Assembly: GCA_009377495.1 (NCBI GenBank)
Contig: WHTZ01000023.1
Span: 18,785 to 82,784 of the forward strand
From: Luteitalea sp.
GTDB taxonomy: Bacteria; Acidobacteriota; Vicinamibacteria; Vicinamibacterales; Vicinamibacteraceae
Length of the DNA stretch: 64,000 bases
Direction: 5' to 3'
Position numbers and translations under genes: made by a program. Position 1 is the stretch's first letter; each line of letters begins with the position of its first letter. Below the pieces are notes generated by a model. It ran no database searches. It saw only the letters and a program-made list of their open reading frames with translations, and was not told the origin of the DNA. Positions 33,273 through 42,900 of this stretch are shown here, piece by piece.

Positions 33273-33464
33273 GTGGCAACAAGGACGGTCCGGCTTGACC
33301 AAGAAGCGGAAGAGGCGTTGCGAGAGATCCGCGAAGCGACTGGCCTTCCGATCTCAGAAGCGCTGAAACAGGGGCTGCGCGCCATGCGGGAGCGCGTCAG
33401 CCAGGAGGCGGCGCGCACACCGTACGACATCTACCAGGAGCTCGACCTCGGTCCAGGCGGCTAA
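33273..33464 (+). CDS. Ribbon-helix-helix antitoxin (VapB-like), orphan
   Basis: A 63-aa protein: TRTVRLDQEAEEALREIREA (strand plus helix A) and GLPISEALKQGLRAMRERV (helix B), followed by a short toxin-binding tail TPYDIYQELDLGPGG. The tail type YDIYxELDLGPGG is common in VapB-like antitoxins paired with PIN toxins. The GTG start at 33273 has GAGAGGATG upstream. The toxin that should follow is reduced to its last 27 codons, so this antitoxin is an orphan. Direct repeats of GTAATAC (33240-33257) lie upstream as a possible operator. Confidence 0.8.
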   Translation: MATRTVRLDQEAEEALREIREATGLPISEALKQGLRAMRERVSQEAARTPYDIYQELDLGPGG

Positions 33465-33547
33465 TCTTCACCGTTGATCGAGGAGATTTCGAGACGTATC
33501 GGATCCGGCGCGGATATCGCTCTGCGCCATTCGACATCCTGCCCTGA
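33465..33547 (+). pseudogene. PIN-domain toxin (VapC), C-terminal scrap
   Basis: Immediately after the antitoxin stop, one frame reads IFTVDRGDFETYRIRRGYRSAPFDILP and stops at 33545-33547. This is the typical end of PIN toxins (IxTxDRRDFxxYR...PFxxLP). The N-terminal 100 or so residues with the active-site acids are gone, so a deletion removed most of the toxin. Confidence 0.75.
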
Positions 33548-33632
33548 ATCGCATCCAGACCCTGGCGCCGCTGGGGGCCACGCTACCGGCATTGCCAAGC
33601 GCCTGTGCGCAGTAGCGTGCGTCGTGCGAGCG

Positions 33633-34538
33633 TCAATAGCTGAGCGAGACACCGGCAACGACGATCGGCTGAAAACTATCGTCGCCGTTCAGCGTCTCGA
33701 GCGTATCGCCGAAGACCAGGAACTTGACGCCGCCCGTCACGCTCCAGGACCCGTACTCAGCCGGTAGCGCGAGTGGCACGGACGCGATGAGGCCGAAGTC
33801 GAAGAACCCGAACCTGCTGTCCTCCCCGCTGAGGGGATGCTCATAGTAGTCGCTCAAGCTGAGACCAACCGCCACCGGCACCGAGAAGCTCACCGGCAAA
33901 TCGGCGCTGACTGGAATGGGGGCCTCGGCGCCGAGCTCCAAATAGACGCCCTCGTTCGCCCCGCCATCTGCTTGCCCGTCGATCTCGAATGCCAGCGTCG
34001 CGTACGGGCTCATCGGGAGCCCGCCGTGGGAGAAGCCTACCGCGAGCTCCTTGACGGTGCCGAACACACTGTTGGGGCTCATGTACGCCGTGTATGTCAA
34101 CGAGGTTTCCACATCGTTCTGGAAGCCAAGCGCCAGCGACGTGTAAAAGTCTGCCTCGTACCAAAGCTCCGGATCGGCATTGTTCCCATCGAGACCGGTC
34201 GGTCCGGAGTGCATGCTGTTCCAGAGCCCGCCGGTGACCGAGGCACTCGTCAGACCACTATCCGCCTCGTACAGGGTGATGCTGCCCTCGAGAAACGGCT
34301 GTCCAATGAACCCCTCGGTCTCCTGGATGATGCCGCGGAAGAAATACGCCGAGCCTACATCAATGCCGGCCCCGAGCGAGACCTTGCTCTCGCTCGCCAC
34401 CTCGGGCTGAGCGGCTTGCACGACCGGCTCCTCCTCCTCACCCTGCGCCGCGGCCGTGCCCCCGAGCCACAACGTTCCAACTGCCGCGACCAAACCCACA
34501 TGGACCAAATGCTGCACCGTTCGTAAAGCAGTTTTCAT
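33633..34538 (-). CDS. Outer-membrane beta-barrel protein (TIGR02001-like)
   Basis: A 301-aa protein from the ATG at 34538 (MKTALRTVQHLVHVGLVAAV), with signal peptide to about residue 32 (WLGGTAAAQG). The mature sequence starts with an acidic stretch EEEEPVVQAAQPEVAS and then SKVSLGAGIDVGSAYFFRGI, the hallmark of the TIGR02001 group of small barrels. Alternating strands follow (SASVTGGLWNSMHSG, ETSLTYTAYMSPNSVFGTV, VYLELGAEAPIPV), ending in IVVAGVSLSY with the terminal aromatic residue expected for barrel assembly. Function unknown. Repeat copy C lies 46 bp upstream of the start, between the gene and any more distant promoter. Confidence 0.85.
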   Translation of the reverse strand: MKTALRTVQHLVHVGLVAAVGTLWLGGTAAAQGEEEEPVVQAAQPEVASESKVSLGAGIDVGSAYFFRGIIQETEGFIGQPFLEGSITLYEADSGLTSASVTGGLWNSMHSGPTGLDGNNADPELWYEADFYTSLALGFQNDVETSLTYTAYMSPNSVFGTVKELAVGFSHGGLPMSPYATLAFEIDGQADGGANEGVYLELGAEAPIPVSADLPVSFSVPVAVGLSLSDYYEHPLSGEDSRFGFFDFGLIASVPLALPAEYGSWSVTGGVKFLVFGDTLETLNGDDSFQPIVVAGVSLSY

Positions 34539-34584
34539 AGACGTGTCACCACCACAAAAGTTGAAACGAGCCTCCCGCTGAAGC

Positions 34585-34776
34585 GGGTGCTTAACGGTTC
34601 TGGGGGTCGCGGCCGGGCACGTCGTTGTAGGCCCCGCTGACAGCGACGGCGGACGGGGTCGCCGGCTGAGAAAAAGGGGACAGGCCCCTTTTTCGTCGGC
34701 GTTGGTTCTCGAAAAAGGGGCCTGTCCCCTTTTTCCGACCCTCCAGATCTCGCGACCCATTTCCGTTAAGCCTCCC
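34585..34776. mobile_element. Miniature palindromic element, copy C
   Basis: Long form (about 192 bp): GGGTGCTTAACGG left end, a 55-bp left arm shared with copy D (GGCCGGGCACGTCGTTGTAG...), two terminator-like palindromes around the spacer TCGTCGGCGTTGGTTCTCG, then CCGACCCTCCAGATCTCGCG and CCATTTCCGTTAAG. Direct repeats GCCTCCCGCTG lie at 34570-34580 and 34770-34780; with one mismatch they extend to 14 bp (CCTCCCGCTGRAGC). Confidence 0.85.
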
Positions 34777-34784
34777 GCTGGAGC

Positions 34785-35363
34785 TCCAGCTTGTACGCTG
34801 GCTAGGAGCAAGACACGGGCCTGGAAGCGGCCGGGCGCACGATTTCGGGACGAGATCGTCGGATCAGCCCCAAAACGTGGGGATTTTGTTACCTCGCCGG
34901 CGAGCCGCAGCCCTCTGTGCGTCACAACCGACGTGGTTACAGATTCGTCGTGTCAATGCTGTACACCAACAATGACGTTGGATCGTTACCCGTCTCCGTG
35001 AGCGATGCGGTTCGCTTTAGTCGGTCCGGTAGGGCTCATGGGAGGGCCGCCATGGATCGGCGGGGCTAGAGCCCGGCCCTACGGTCTCAATTTGAACAGC
35101 ATTGGGGCTTCGCACGACCGTATTATGACAGTAATGTAGCTATTACCTTGCAGTTCCCACATAAGCGTCCTGGGAACAGCAAGCACCCACATCATTCGTC
35201 ACGTGAAGGGACCAGACGGTCCTGTTCTCAGGCACGGGCTTGTGAAACATGCAACAAACGAGGCCGTCCCCGGTTGTTCTGAACCGCTGAGTTTGACGAC
35301 GCTGCTACTCCAGGAGTAGCATCGCCCACACTTCGCGAAGGGAGCGGCAACCAGGGAGGTGGT
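34785..35363. other. Long intergenic stretch with no gene, one hairpin repeat and one short hairpin
   Basis: Around 580 bp with locally lower GC (for example TAATGTAGCTATTACC near 35127-35143). It contains the palindromic unit at 35026-35084 and a small stem GTTCCCA/TGGGAAC (35153-35177). No frame shows protein-like sequence. The promoter of the LysM gene must lie at its right end. Confidence 0.4.
35026..35084. repeat. Hairpin (REP-like) unit
   Basis: CCGGTAGGGC at the left pairs with GCCCTACGG at the right, and inner GGGCCGCC pairs with GGCGGGGC-type bases, giving a 59-nt imperfect hairpin. The GTAGGGC...GCCCTAC form is of the kind dispersed as extragenic palindromes; only one copy is seen here, so repetition in the genome is inferred. 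Confidence 0.4.
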
Positions 35364-35612
35364 ATGAGCTTTCTATTTCGCCCAGCCGACAGGCGCAAGG
35401 GCAAGTCTAGGGGCACGACAGCGGCTAGCCTGGTGCCTGTTACCGCAGAGCAGAGCTACACGGTGGTCGACGGCGACAGTCTCTGGAAGATCGCCGGTCG
35501 CCAACTCGGTGACGGAAAGAAGTGGGCCAAGATCTACGAGGCGAACAGAGACAAGATCAAAGATCCGGACATCATTTATCCGGGACAGGTCTTAACGATG
35601 CCCAAGGCGTAA
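35364..35612 (+). CDS. Small LysM-domain protein
   Basis: An 82-aa protein. A basic N-terminal tail (FRPADRRKGKSRG) is followed by one LysM domain at about 30-80: SYTVVDGDSLWKIAGRQLGD, KWAKIYEANRDKIKDPDIIY, PGQVLTMPKA. LysM binds N-acetylglucosamine-containing glycans such as peptidoglycan. No signal peptide is evident, so it resembles the small YgaU/Kbp-like cytoplasmic LysM proteins, though the BON domain of those is absent. ATG at 35364 with GGGAGG five bases ahead. Confidence 0.88.
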   Translation: MSFLFRPADRRKGKSRGTTAASLVPVTAEQSYTVVDGDSLWKIAGRQLGDGKKWAKIYEANRDKIKDPDIIYPGQVLTMPKA

Positions 35613-35722
35613 TCAGGGTAACAAAGTGAAGCGGGGGTCGGGCGTACAGACCCCACGCGTTCAACGTGACGTTAACGTTGTCGCCCCGGTCACGTTTGTC
35701 ATCCCCTCACCCTGTCCTCCCC

Positions 35723-35758
35723 TTCCGCCGGCCCGATGCTTCCAGTACACTAATCGGG
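35723..35758 (+). promoter_or_regulatory. Likely leaderless promoter of glnS
   Basis: TACACT (35746-35751) is a good -10 box and lies only 7 nt before the glnS ATG (35759), so transcription would start at or next to the start codon. No Shine-Dalgarno is present between. The -35 (about TTCCGC, 35723-35728) is weak. Confidence 0.5.
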
Positions 35759-37507
35759 ATGAGCGCGCAGCAATCGGAAACACCGGTGGCGACGAAGCCC
35801 GCGGGCGGGCCGGAGCCGGCGCCGAGTGCCCCGCAGGATTTCATCCGTCAGATTGTCGCAGAGGACGTACGGACCGGTCGGCTCAGGAGCCGAGTGCACA
35901 CACGCTTCCCGCCCGAGCCGAACGGGTACCTCCACATTGGGCACGCGAAGGCGATCTGCTTGGACTTTGGTGTTGCCGAGGAGTTTGGCGGCCTGTGCAA
36001 CCTGCGCTTCGACGACACCAACCCGGCGAAGGAGGAGGTCGAGTACGTCGATGCCATTCGTCGGGACATCCACTGGCTGCGCTTCGACTGGGGTGATCGC
36101 GAGTTCTATGCGTCCGACTACTTCGAGCGACTCTACGCGTGTGCGGTGACGCTCATTCGCACGGGCAAGGCGTACGTCGACAGCCTGACGGCTGACGAGA
36201 TTCGAGAATATCGCGGGACCCTCACGGAGCCGGGACGTGAGAGCCCGTATCGGAACCGCCCCGTCGACGAAAACCTCGATCTGCTCGAGCGCATGCGAAA
36301 GGGCGAATTCCCCGATGGCACACATGTGCTGCGCGCCAAGATCGACATGTCGTCGCCCAACATCAATATGCGCGATCCGACCCTGTATCGGATTCGGCAC
36401 GCCGCGCACCACCGCACGGGCGATCTGTGGTGCATCTATCCGACCTACGATTACGCGCACCCGCTGTCGGACGCCTTCGAGGAAATCACGCACTCACTCT
36501 GCACGCTCGAGTTCGAGGATCATCGACCCCTGTACGATTGGGTCATCGCGCAGTTGGACTTCGCGGACCCGCCGCAGCAGATCGAATTCGCGCGGCTCAA
36601 TCTGTTGTACACGGTGACGAGCAAGCGCAAGCTCGCGCAGATCGTCGTCGACGGGCGCGTGTCCGGTTGGGACGACCCGCGCTTGCCGACGCTGGCCGGC
36701 TTGCGGCGTCGCGGCTACACGCCAGAGGCGATTCGCGACTTTTGCCAGCGCATTGGTATCGATAAGAGCGAGGGCGTGGTGGACCTCGCCTTGCTCGAAC
36801 ACTGCGTGCGCGAGGATTTGAACGCGCGGGCGTTGCGCGTCATGGGCATCCTACGGCCCATCAAGGTGGTGCTCGTGAGTTACCCCGAGGACGAGGTCGA
36901 GGAGCTCGAGGCGGTCAACAATCCCGAGGACGCCTCGGCTGGCACGCGCACGGTGCCGTTCTCGCGGGAGCTCTACATCGATCGCGATGACTTCCGCGAG
37001 GTGCCGCCGCCCAAGTACCATCGGCTCTCCCCGGGCGCCGAGGTTCGCCTGCGCTATGCCTACATCATCAAGTGCGTCGAGGTGGTGAAGGACGAGCGCG
37101 GTGAGATCGTCGAGCTCCGCTGCACACACGATTCCGAGACCAAGAGCGGGTCTGGACCGCAGGCAAGACGCAAGGTGAAGGGCACGATTCACTGGGTGTC
37201 GGCAAAGCACGCGGTGCCTGCGGAGGTGCGGCTCTACGATCGTCTCTTCATTGCCGAGCAACCGGGACGCGACGGATCGCTGCTCGACGAGCTCAACCCC
37301 GCCTCGCTCCAGGTGCTCACGGCCTGTCGGGTCGAGCCGTCGCTGGCAGCCGCGTCCGCGGGAAGCCGCTATCAGTTCGAACGCCTCGGTTATTTCGTTG
37401 TGGATCCGGATTCTGCGCCTGGGCGTCTTGTCTTCAATCGGACGGTGACGCTCCGCGACACGTGGGCCAAGATCGAACAGAAGCAGCGGGGCGAAGTTGG
37501 AGATTAG
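35759..37507 (+). CDS. glnS: Glutamine--tRNA ligase
   Basis: A 582-aa class I aminoacyl-tRNA synthetase charging tRNA-Gln. Start ATG at 35759 ([17 protein letters not shown]). The HIGH motif is [20 protein letters not shown] (about 55), followed by [11 protein letters not shown]; the KMSKS equivalent is VTSKRKL (about 285; bacterial GlnRS has M/V-S-K-R). [20 protein letters not shown] and [21 protein letters not shown] (read [20 protein letters not shown]) are strongly conserved. The C-terminal anticodon-binding barrels run from about 350 ([24 protein letters not shown]). Its presence separates tRNA-Gln direct charging from the GatCAB route. It appears to be transcribed from a leaderless promoter. 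Confidence 0.96.
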   Translation: MSAQQSETPVATKPAGGPEPAPSAPQDFIRQIVAEDVRTGRLRSRVHTRFPPEPNGYLHIGHAKAICLDFGVAEEFGGLCNLRFDDTNPAKEEVEYVDAIRRDIHWLRFDWGDREFYASDYFERLYACAVTLIRTGKAYVDSLTADEIREYRGTLTEPGRESPYRNRPVDENLDLLERMRKGEFPDGTHVLRAKIDMSSPNINMRDPTLYRIRHAAHHRTGDLWCIYPTYDYAHPLSDAFEEITHSLCTLEFEDHRPLYDWVIAQLDFADPPQQIEFARLNLLYTVTSKRKLAQIVVDGRVSGWDDPRLPTLAGLRRRGYTPEAIRDFCQRIGIDKSEGVVDLALLEHCVREDLNARALRVMGILRPIKVVLVSYPEDEVEELEAVNNPEDASAGTRTVPFSRELYIDRDDFREVPPPKYHRLSPGAEVRLRYAYIIKCVEVVKDERGEIVELRCTHDSETKSGSGPQARRKVKGTIHWVSAKHAVPAEVRLYDRLFIAEQPGRDGSLLDELNPASLQVLTACRVEPSLAAASAGSRYQFERLGYFVVDPDSAPGRLVFNRTVTLRDTWAKIEQKQRGEVGD

Positions 37508-37508
37508 C

Positions 37509-37545
37509 GGTTCGAGGTTTGAGGTTTGAGGTTTGAGGTTCGGCA
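37509..37545 (+). repeat. Short tandem repeat (GAGGTTT)n
   Basis: Directly after the glnS stop, a 7-bp unit GAGGTTT/GAGGTTC is repeated about five times. Likely slippage-prone and without coding role. Confidence 0.75.
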
Positions 37546-37584
37546 GGCCGGGCGTGCTCGAGGATCCGCGCGGATCGTCGCCGG

Positions 37585-37613
37585 TTGCTGAGCTGCGCCA
37601 GGAATGGTACACT
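37585..37613 (+). promoter_or_regulatory. Promoter candidate upstream of tRNA-His
   Basis: TTGCTG (37585-37590), a 17-bp spacer and TACACT (37608-37613). The next plus-strand feature is tRNA-His, about 115 bp downstream. Confidence 0.55.
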
Positions 37614-37727
37614 TTCGTGTTCGAGCGTCGGGGGACAACCGACGTCATGCGGTGTGCTCACGTCGCATGCAGTGTGTAGGTCGGGACCTTTCGGTCTCCC
37701 CACCAGCTCGCGCCCCACTATCAGCGT

Positions 37728-37803
37728 GGTGAGTGTAGCTCAAGGGCAGAGCGCCGGACTGTGGCTCCGGATGTTGGGGGTTCGAATCCCCTCACTCACC
37801 CCA
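37728..37803 (+). tRNA. tRNA-His (GTG anticodon)
   Basis: A complete cloverleaf: acceptor GTGAGTG (37729-37735) with CACTCAC (37793-37799); D arm TAGCTCAAGGGCAGAGC; anticodon stem CCGGA-loop-TCCGG with loop CTGTGGC, giving anticodon GTG; T arm with GGTTCGAATCC. The extra 5' G (position -1, 37728) faces C73 (37800), the identity pair for histidyl-tRNA synthetase, and CCA is encoded (37801-37803). Confidence 0.96.
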
Positions 37804-37846
37804 TTCACCTTACCGCTTCTCAGAAGACCGTCACGTGTCCTACGCG

Positions 37847-38671
37847 CTACCGCAGCTCGCTGACCGGCACAGCATCCACATCGCCAAAATCCTGGTTCTC
37901 GCCGGCCATGACCCAGACGAACCGGTACGGGCCCGTACCGGCCCCCATGTGAATGGACCACGGTGGCGACAAGACGGCTTGCCGATCCCGGACGAGCAGG
38001 TGACGGGTGTGCCGCGGCTCGCCCATCAGGTGAACGACGAGCGCGTCGGCGAGATCGAAGTAGAGGTAGATCTCCGATCGCCGGGAATGCGTGTGCGGCG
38101 GCAGCGTGTTCCAGACACTCCCGGCTGGCACCTCGGTATAGCCCATCACCAACTGGGCACTGCCAGTCCCGGCTGGGTGGATGTACTTGCGCAAGCGCCG
38201 GCAGGAGGCGCGGCTCGGCTGACCAAGCTCCTCCGGCACCACAGCAGCGTGTGGAATCTTGCGGACCGGAAACACCCGCTGCGCCGGCGCGCTCGCCAGA
38301 TAAAAGGCCGGGTCTTCCCCACCAGCAGACTCGAACAGGAGATCGGCATGGCCAGTACCAACATACAGCCCGTCGAGGCGGCTCAGGACGTGGGACGTGC
38401 CATCGACCTGAACGCGTCCGGGTCCTCCCAGGTTGATGATGCCGATCTCACGACGCTCCGTGAAGAACTGCGTGCCGAATGCTGCATGGCGTGGGAGGGG
38501 GATGGGCTCCTCGAGCGGCGCGACGCCGCCCACCACGAGCCGGTCCAGCCCCGTGTAGGCCAGCACCAGCGCGCCGGGCCGGAAGAGCGCCTCCACCAGA
38601 AAGCAACGCCGTAAGGCGTCCGTGTCCAAGTTCCGTGTTTCGAGAGGGGATGGCGTGTCGTATGTCTGCAC
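37847..38671 (-). CDS. kduI: 5-dehydro-4-deoxy-D-glucuronate isomerase
   Basis: A 274-aa cupin-fold isomerase that converts 5-keto-4-deoxyuronate to 3-deoxy-D-glycero-2,5-hexodiulosonate in pectin and other uronate breakdown. Recognisable segments: LVEALFRPGALVLAYTGLDR, RREIGIINLGGPGRVQVDG, LDGLYVGTG and the metal site TLPPHTHSRRSEIYLYFD (His, His, Glu), with the fourth ligand His in MGEPRHTRHLLVRD. The length matches the family. It is the last gene of an operon with the enolase-superfamily enzyme (12-bp gap) and the TonB receptor, opposite an IclR regulator. This supports a uronate or pectin-derived substrate. Confidence 0.94.
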   Translation of the reverse strand: MQTYDTPSPLETRNLDTDALRRCFLVEALFRPGALVLAYTGLDRLVVGGVAPLEEPIPLPRHAAFGTQFFTERREIGIINLGGPGRVQVDGTSHVLSRLDGLYVGTGHADLLFESAGGEDPAFYLASAPAQRVFPVRKIPHAAVVPEELGQPSRASCRRLRKYIHPAGTGSAQLVMGYTEVPAGSVWNTLPPHTHSRRSEIYLYFDLADALVVHLMGEPRHTRHLLVRDRQAVLSPPWSIHMGAGTGPYRFVWVMAGENQDFGDVDAVPVSELR

Positions 38672-38683
38672 GAATCCACTCGA

Positions 38684-39946
38684 TTAGGTGATGACGCTCT
38701 CGCCGGCCTTGTACTTGGCGGCATACGTCTTCTCATCGACAGTCAAGGCAAGCCCTGGCTTTTCGCTCACCGTGTAGGTACCTGCGCGGAACTCGTAGCC
38801 GTCCGCCTGGATCACGTCGCAGGTCGAGCGGTCGTCTTCCGCGGCGGTGACGCTCTTCACGACCCTGGCCAGATGCAGCCCCATGAACAGCCCGACCTGC
38901 GATCCCCAGTTGTGCGGCACCGAGACGGCGCCAACCGCCTCGCCCATGCGCGCCATGCGCAGGTTGTCGAGGAAGCCGCCGCGGCGGATGTCCATCTGCA
39001 AAACGTCCATCAGCCGACGCGGTTCGAGGTAAGGCGCAAACTCCTCCGATCTCCGTATGTTTTCGCCGTCGGCGAGCAGCGTCTTCATGCCAGCGTCATG
39101 CATGCGGTCCAGCAACTGGCCGTAGCGCGCCCGGTCTTCGGGAAACGGCTCCTCGATCCAGAAGAGATCAAGGTCCCTCGTTCGATCCAGGAATCTCCAT
39201 GTCAGCTCCAAGGGCTTCTCGCGCCAGCCGTTGTTGGCGTCGACGAGTACCTTGACGTCCGATCCAACCGCCTTGCGGACCTCTCGCATCACGTCGATGT
39301 CTCGTTCGAGGCCGGCGCGCTCACCCATCCACTTCCAGCCCCGACCGACTTTGAACTTCAGGCCAACGTAGCCCTTGCGGACAGCTTCCTCGGCCTCCTC
39401 GACGACGGCGCGGACACCTCGGTCGCGGAACCACACATCGCTGAAATACAGCGTGCCATCGTAGACCTCGATGCGGTCGCGTACGGGATCGCCGAGGAGC
39501 CGGTAGCAAGGCTTGCCGGTCAGCTTGCCGATGAGATCGAACAGCGGGCCGTCGAGGTGCGGATAGCGCCGGAGAAGGTCCCGCTGGGCTGCCGCGGGAC
39601 GTACGAGGCGGCCGCGTTCCATCTCGTAGAGATCCAACGGATTCACGTCCACCAGCCCACGAACCGCATGGCGGAACGCGTCGTCGGGCGCCGCGTACTC
39701 CATGACACCCACGCCTTCGACCCCCTGGTCTGTGAACACCCGCACCAGCGTGTTCTCGTAGGTGTGTCCTTTGGGGGCCTCATCATAGGAGTTCATCGCA
39801 ACGAAGCGGTGAAAGCGACCTTCGATAGGCGCCAGCGTGATTCGAGTAATCCGCGCCGCGCCTTTGCTGGCGACCGGTCGCACGAGTGCACCGCCCACCA
39901 GCGAAAGGAGGAAGGTCTTTCGCGTCATGCGGGTCATGTGTGCCAT
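38684..39946 (-). CDS. Mandelate racemase/muconate-lactonizing (enolase superfamily) enzyme
   Basis: A 420-aa enzyme with a signal-like start (TRKTFLLSLVGGALVRPVAS, about 8-27), possibly Tat- or Sec-exported, which is unusual for the superfamily but common for Acidobacteriota sugar enzymes. The capping domain contains NTLVRVFTDQGVEGVG. In the barrel are the general base LKFKVGRGWKW (Lys), metal ligands VLVDANNGW (Asp), FWIEEPF (Glu) and LADGE (Glu), and the late SVPHNWGSQVGL segment with His. These features suit a sugar-acid dehydratase or racemase. With kduI and the TonB receptor it probably handles a uronate-derived acid. It starts 4 bp after the TonB receptor gene. Confidence 0.88.
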   Translation of the reverse strand: MAHMTRMTRKTFLLSLVGGALVRPVASKGAARITRITLAPIEGRFHRFVAMNSYDEAPKGHTYENTLVRVFTDQGVEGVGVMEYAAPDDAFRHAVRGLVDVNPLDLYEMERGRLVRPAAAQRDLLRRYPHLDGPLFDLIGKLTGKPCYRLLGDPVRDRIEVYDGTLYFSDVWFRDRGVRAVVEEAEEAVRKGYVGLKFKVGRGWKWMGERAGLERDIDVMREVRKAVGSDVKVLVDANNGWREKPLELTWRFLDRTRDLDLFWIEEPFPEDRARYGQLLDRMHDAGMKTLLADGENIRRSEEFAPYLEPRRLMDVLQMDIRRGGFLDNLRMARMGEAVGAVSVPHNWGSQVGLFMGLHLARVVKSVTAAEDDRSTCDVIQADGYEFRAGTYTVSEKPGLALTVDEKTYAAKYKAGESVIT

Positions 39947-39950
39947 CCTG

Positions 39951-42900
39951 TCAGAATTCCAGCCGGAACCCCAGTTGGACGCTTCGTGGTGTCTCAGTAC
40001 TCAGCGAACGTCCGAAGTTGGGGCTATTGAGATCCATCACAGGGTTGTGCAGGTTGACGCGGTTCAGCGCATTGAAGGCATCGACGCGCAGCTGCCCGGT
40101 CACGCGCTCGCCAAATCGCACGTGCTTGGCGAGCGACACGTCCAGCTGCGCGAAGCCGGGACCGCGGAAGGTGTTCCGGCCCAGCGTGCCGTTCTCTCCG
40201 GGATCCGGCCGTGGGAAGTCCGCGGCGTCGAAGATGCCTGTGAGGTAGTCCGAGCGCTCCCAGCCACCTCGCCTGACGCCATCGTCTGGAGCATTCGGGC
40301 GATCACCGATGTTGCCGTCGGCGTTGTAGTCGCCACTTGGCCACGACGCGTTGTTGACGGGCGTGATGGGCGTGCCCTTTTGAAGGATGAGGAAGCCCGA
40401 TAGTTGCCAGCCGCCGAAGATGCGCGACGCAATGTTCCGGCCGTGGCGCAGAAACGGAATCTCCCACAGCCCCATCACCGCCAGTTTCTGCGGTACGTCG
40501 AAGTCAGCGAGCGAGCGGTCGAGGTCGCGGTTGGCAATGTCTTGATAGTTGGTCACGCTGACCAGGTCGCTGGCATCGGTGATGGTCTTGCCGAAGGTGT
40601 AGGCAGCCTGAAGCGCAACGCCACGGCTCAACGCCCGCCGCATGACGACGGTCCCACCATGGTGAATGGAATTCGAGGAAGACTCGATCATCTGGATCTG
40701 CGAGAAGCTCGGATTCAGTGCAGAGAGCTCGTCGTCAAGCAGGTCGCCGCGGAAGCGGTTCACGTTGGCGAGGTTGTACAGATTGCGGCCGGCCGAGCCC
40801 AGGTAGTTGATCTCGGCCACCCATCCGCCGCCGACGTCGCGCTGGATTCCCACGAACCAGTTGTGGACATGCGCCGTGCGAAGGTTCGGGTCCACGGTTC
40901 GCACGGCCACCCTGCTGCCCTCGATGCCGTTGCGCTCATCGAGGCCGAGGCGCAGTCCAGGCTCGACCGGATACCCGAGAAACGGCTCGTCTGGATTGCC
41001 AAGCGAATAGATGAAGTCCGTGCCGAACAGCGTGCCGAGCGTGGCGCTCGCACGGAGCGGCGGGTTGCTGCGCACGTCGAGCACCGGCGTATGAAAGAGC
41101 CGATCGTAGGCGATCCCGTAACCACCGCGAATGGCGGTCTTGCTAACGCCATCCGGGTTCCAGGCGAAGCCGAGGCGGGGAGCGAAGTCGAGGGTATTTG
41201 GCGAGAACAGCTCGGGAACCACCTCCATTCTGGCGTTCGCCAGCCGCGTGGCGTCATCGTCTCCAGGCCCCAAGACCAGATTGCGCAGGATGCCGTTCAC
41301 CTCGCGGATAGTCGTGTAGCTTTCGTAGCGTAGGCCGAGGTTGATGCTAAGCGTCGGGCTGACTTTCCAATCATTGTTGATGAAGAATGCGTATTCCAGA
41401 CCTCGGAAACCAATCACGTTGTTGGCCGGCTCCCCCGTGGAGGGATCGACGTTGCGCACGACCTGCAACGCCTCGTCGTTCGCGAAGTCGAGGATGTTAG
41501 CGAAGCCGTAGCTGGGAATGAAGTTGCTGGTGTTCCGCGAGTTCGTCCATACCCGGCGCAGCTCGCCACCGGCCCTGATGGTGTGCGTCGACTTCGTCCA
41601 GGAGAAGACGTTCTTGAAGTGAAAGTTGGTCTGGAACCATCCGGCGGGAAAGAAACTGGTCGAGAACCCCGAGAGCGGTGCGACGTTGATCTGTGGGATG
41701 TCGAGGCGTGGTGGCGTTCTCGGCACGCCGGTGAGTCGCATCACGCCCGCTCGAAACTCGTTCAGCATCGTGGGACCGATGATCCGCGTATGGTTGAGAC
41801 TGCCGAAGTGTGTGCGTTCGTCAGTGGGTCGGTCAAAGGCCGGACGGATGCCACCGTTCAGGATGTTGGTGGTTGTACGGTAGAAGTTGCCGTAGAGTCG
41901 ATCCTTGCCCTCGCGTAGTTCGTGGTCGATGCGAAGACTGAACTGGTTGCCGTCGCGAAAGGCGTTTGGCGCGAACTGCGCGGTCCCAATGTCGGGAATG
42001 CCGTCCGGCGGACCGATCACGTTCACGCCGCCGGCCGGACTGCCCAGGTCCTGAATCGCGGTCGTTGGATCCATCGCGGGCCGGAACTCGTCGAGCACGC
42101 GCGCGGCAATCGAGCTCGGCCGGGTTTGGAGGACGAAGTCGCGAAACTCGGGCGTCTCTACCGTAAATCCACTCGATCGCGTGCCAGAGGATCGAAGGCC
42201 TTCATAGGAATGGAAGAAGAAGGTCCGGTTGCGGATGATCGGCCCGCCAACGTTGTAGCCGAACTGGTTGCGCCGGAACTCCGGCACCTCGCTTTCGAAC
42301 ACATTCCGGCTTCCGAGCGTGTCGTTCGTGAAGAAGTAGGACAGCCCGCCACGAACTTCGTTGGTGCCGGTCTTGGAAATCACTTGGATCTGGGCGCCGC
42401 TGTTGCGACCGTCCACGGCTGAAAAGTTGTTGGACACCACGCGCACCTCGGCCACCGAGTCGGCGTTGGGCGTCAGGTTGCTGATGCCGCCACGAGCCGC
42501 CGAATTGACGCTGGTATCGTCAAGGGTGAAGCTGTTGGCTTCCGAGCGCTGGCCGCTGGCGAAGACCTGCGGGTTCGCTTCTCCCGAGAAGGCGTCGTTT
42601 CCCGCGCCACCGGCGCCGAGGGCACTCGACAGACCGCGGCCGACAACGCCGGGTTGCAAGGCGATGAGGTTGTAGAGGTTACGTCCGTTGAGCGGCATCT
42701 CTTTGAGCTGCACGGTGTCGATGCGGCCGGAGACACGGCCTTGCTCGGTCTCGACCGTAGGTACCTGCTCGGTGACCGTGACGCTGTCAGCCACCGCGCC
42801 GACTTCCAGCGCGAGGTCGACGCGAACCGTTTCGCTGACGGCCACCTGGACATTGTCGCGAATCGCTGATCGGAACCCTTCCTTTTCGACCTCTACCCGG

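Noticed and set aside
37509..37545. GAGGTTT repeats as a regulatory array
   Set aside because: Simple slippage repeat directly after a stop codon, with no dyad or gene nearby that needs it.
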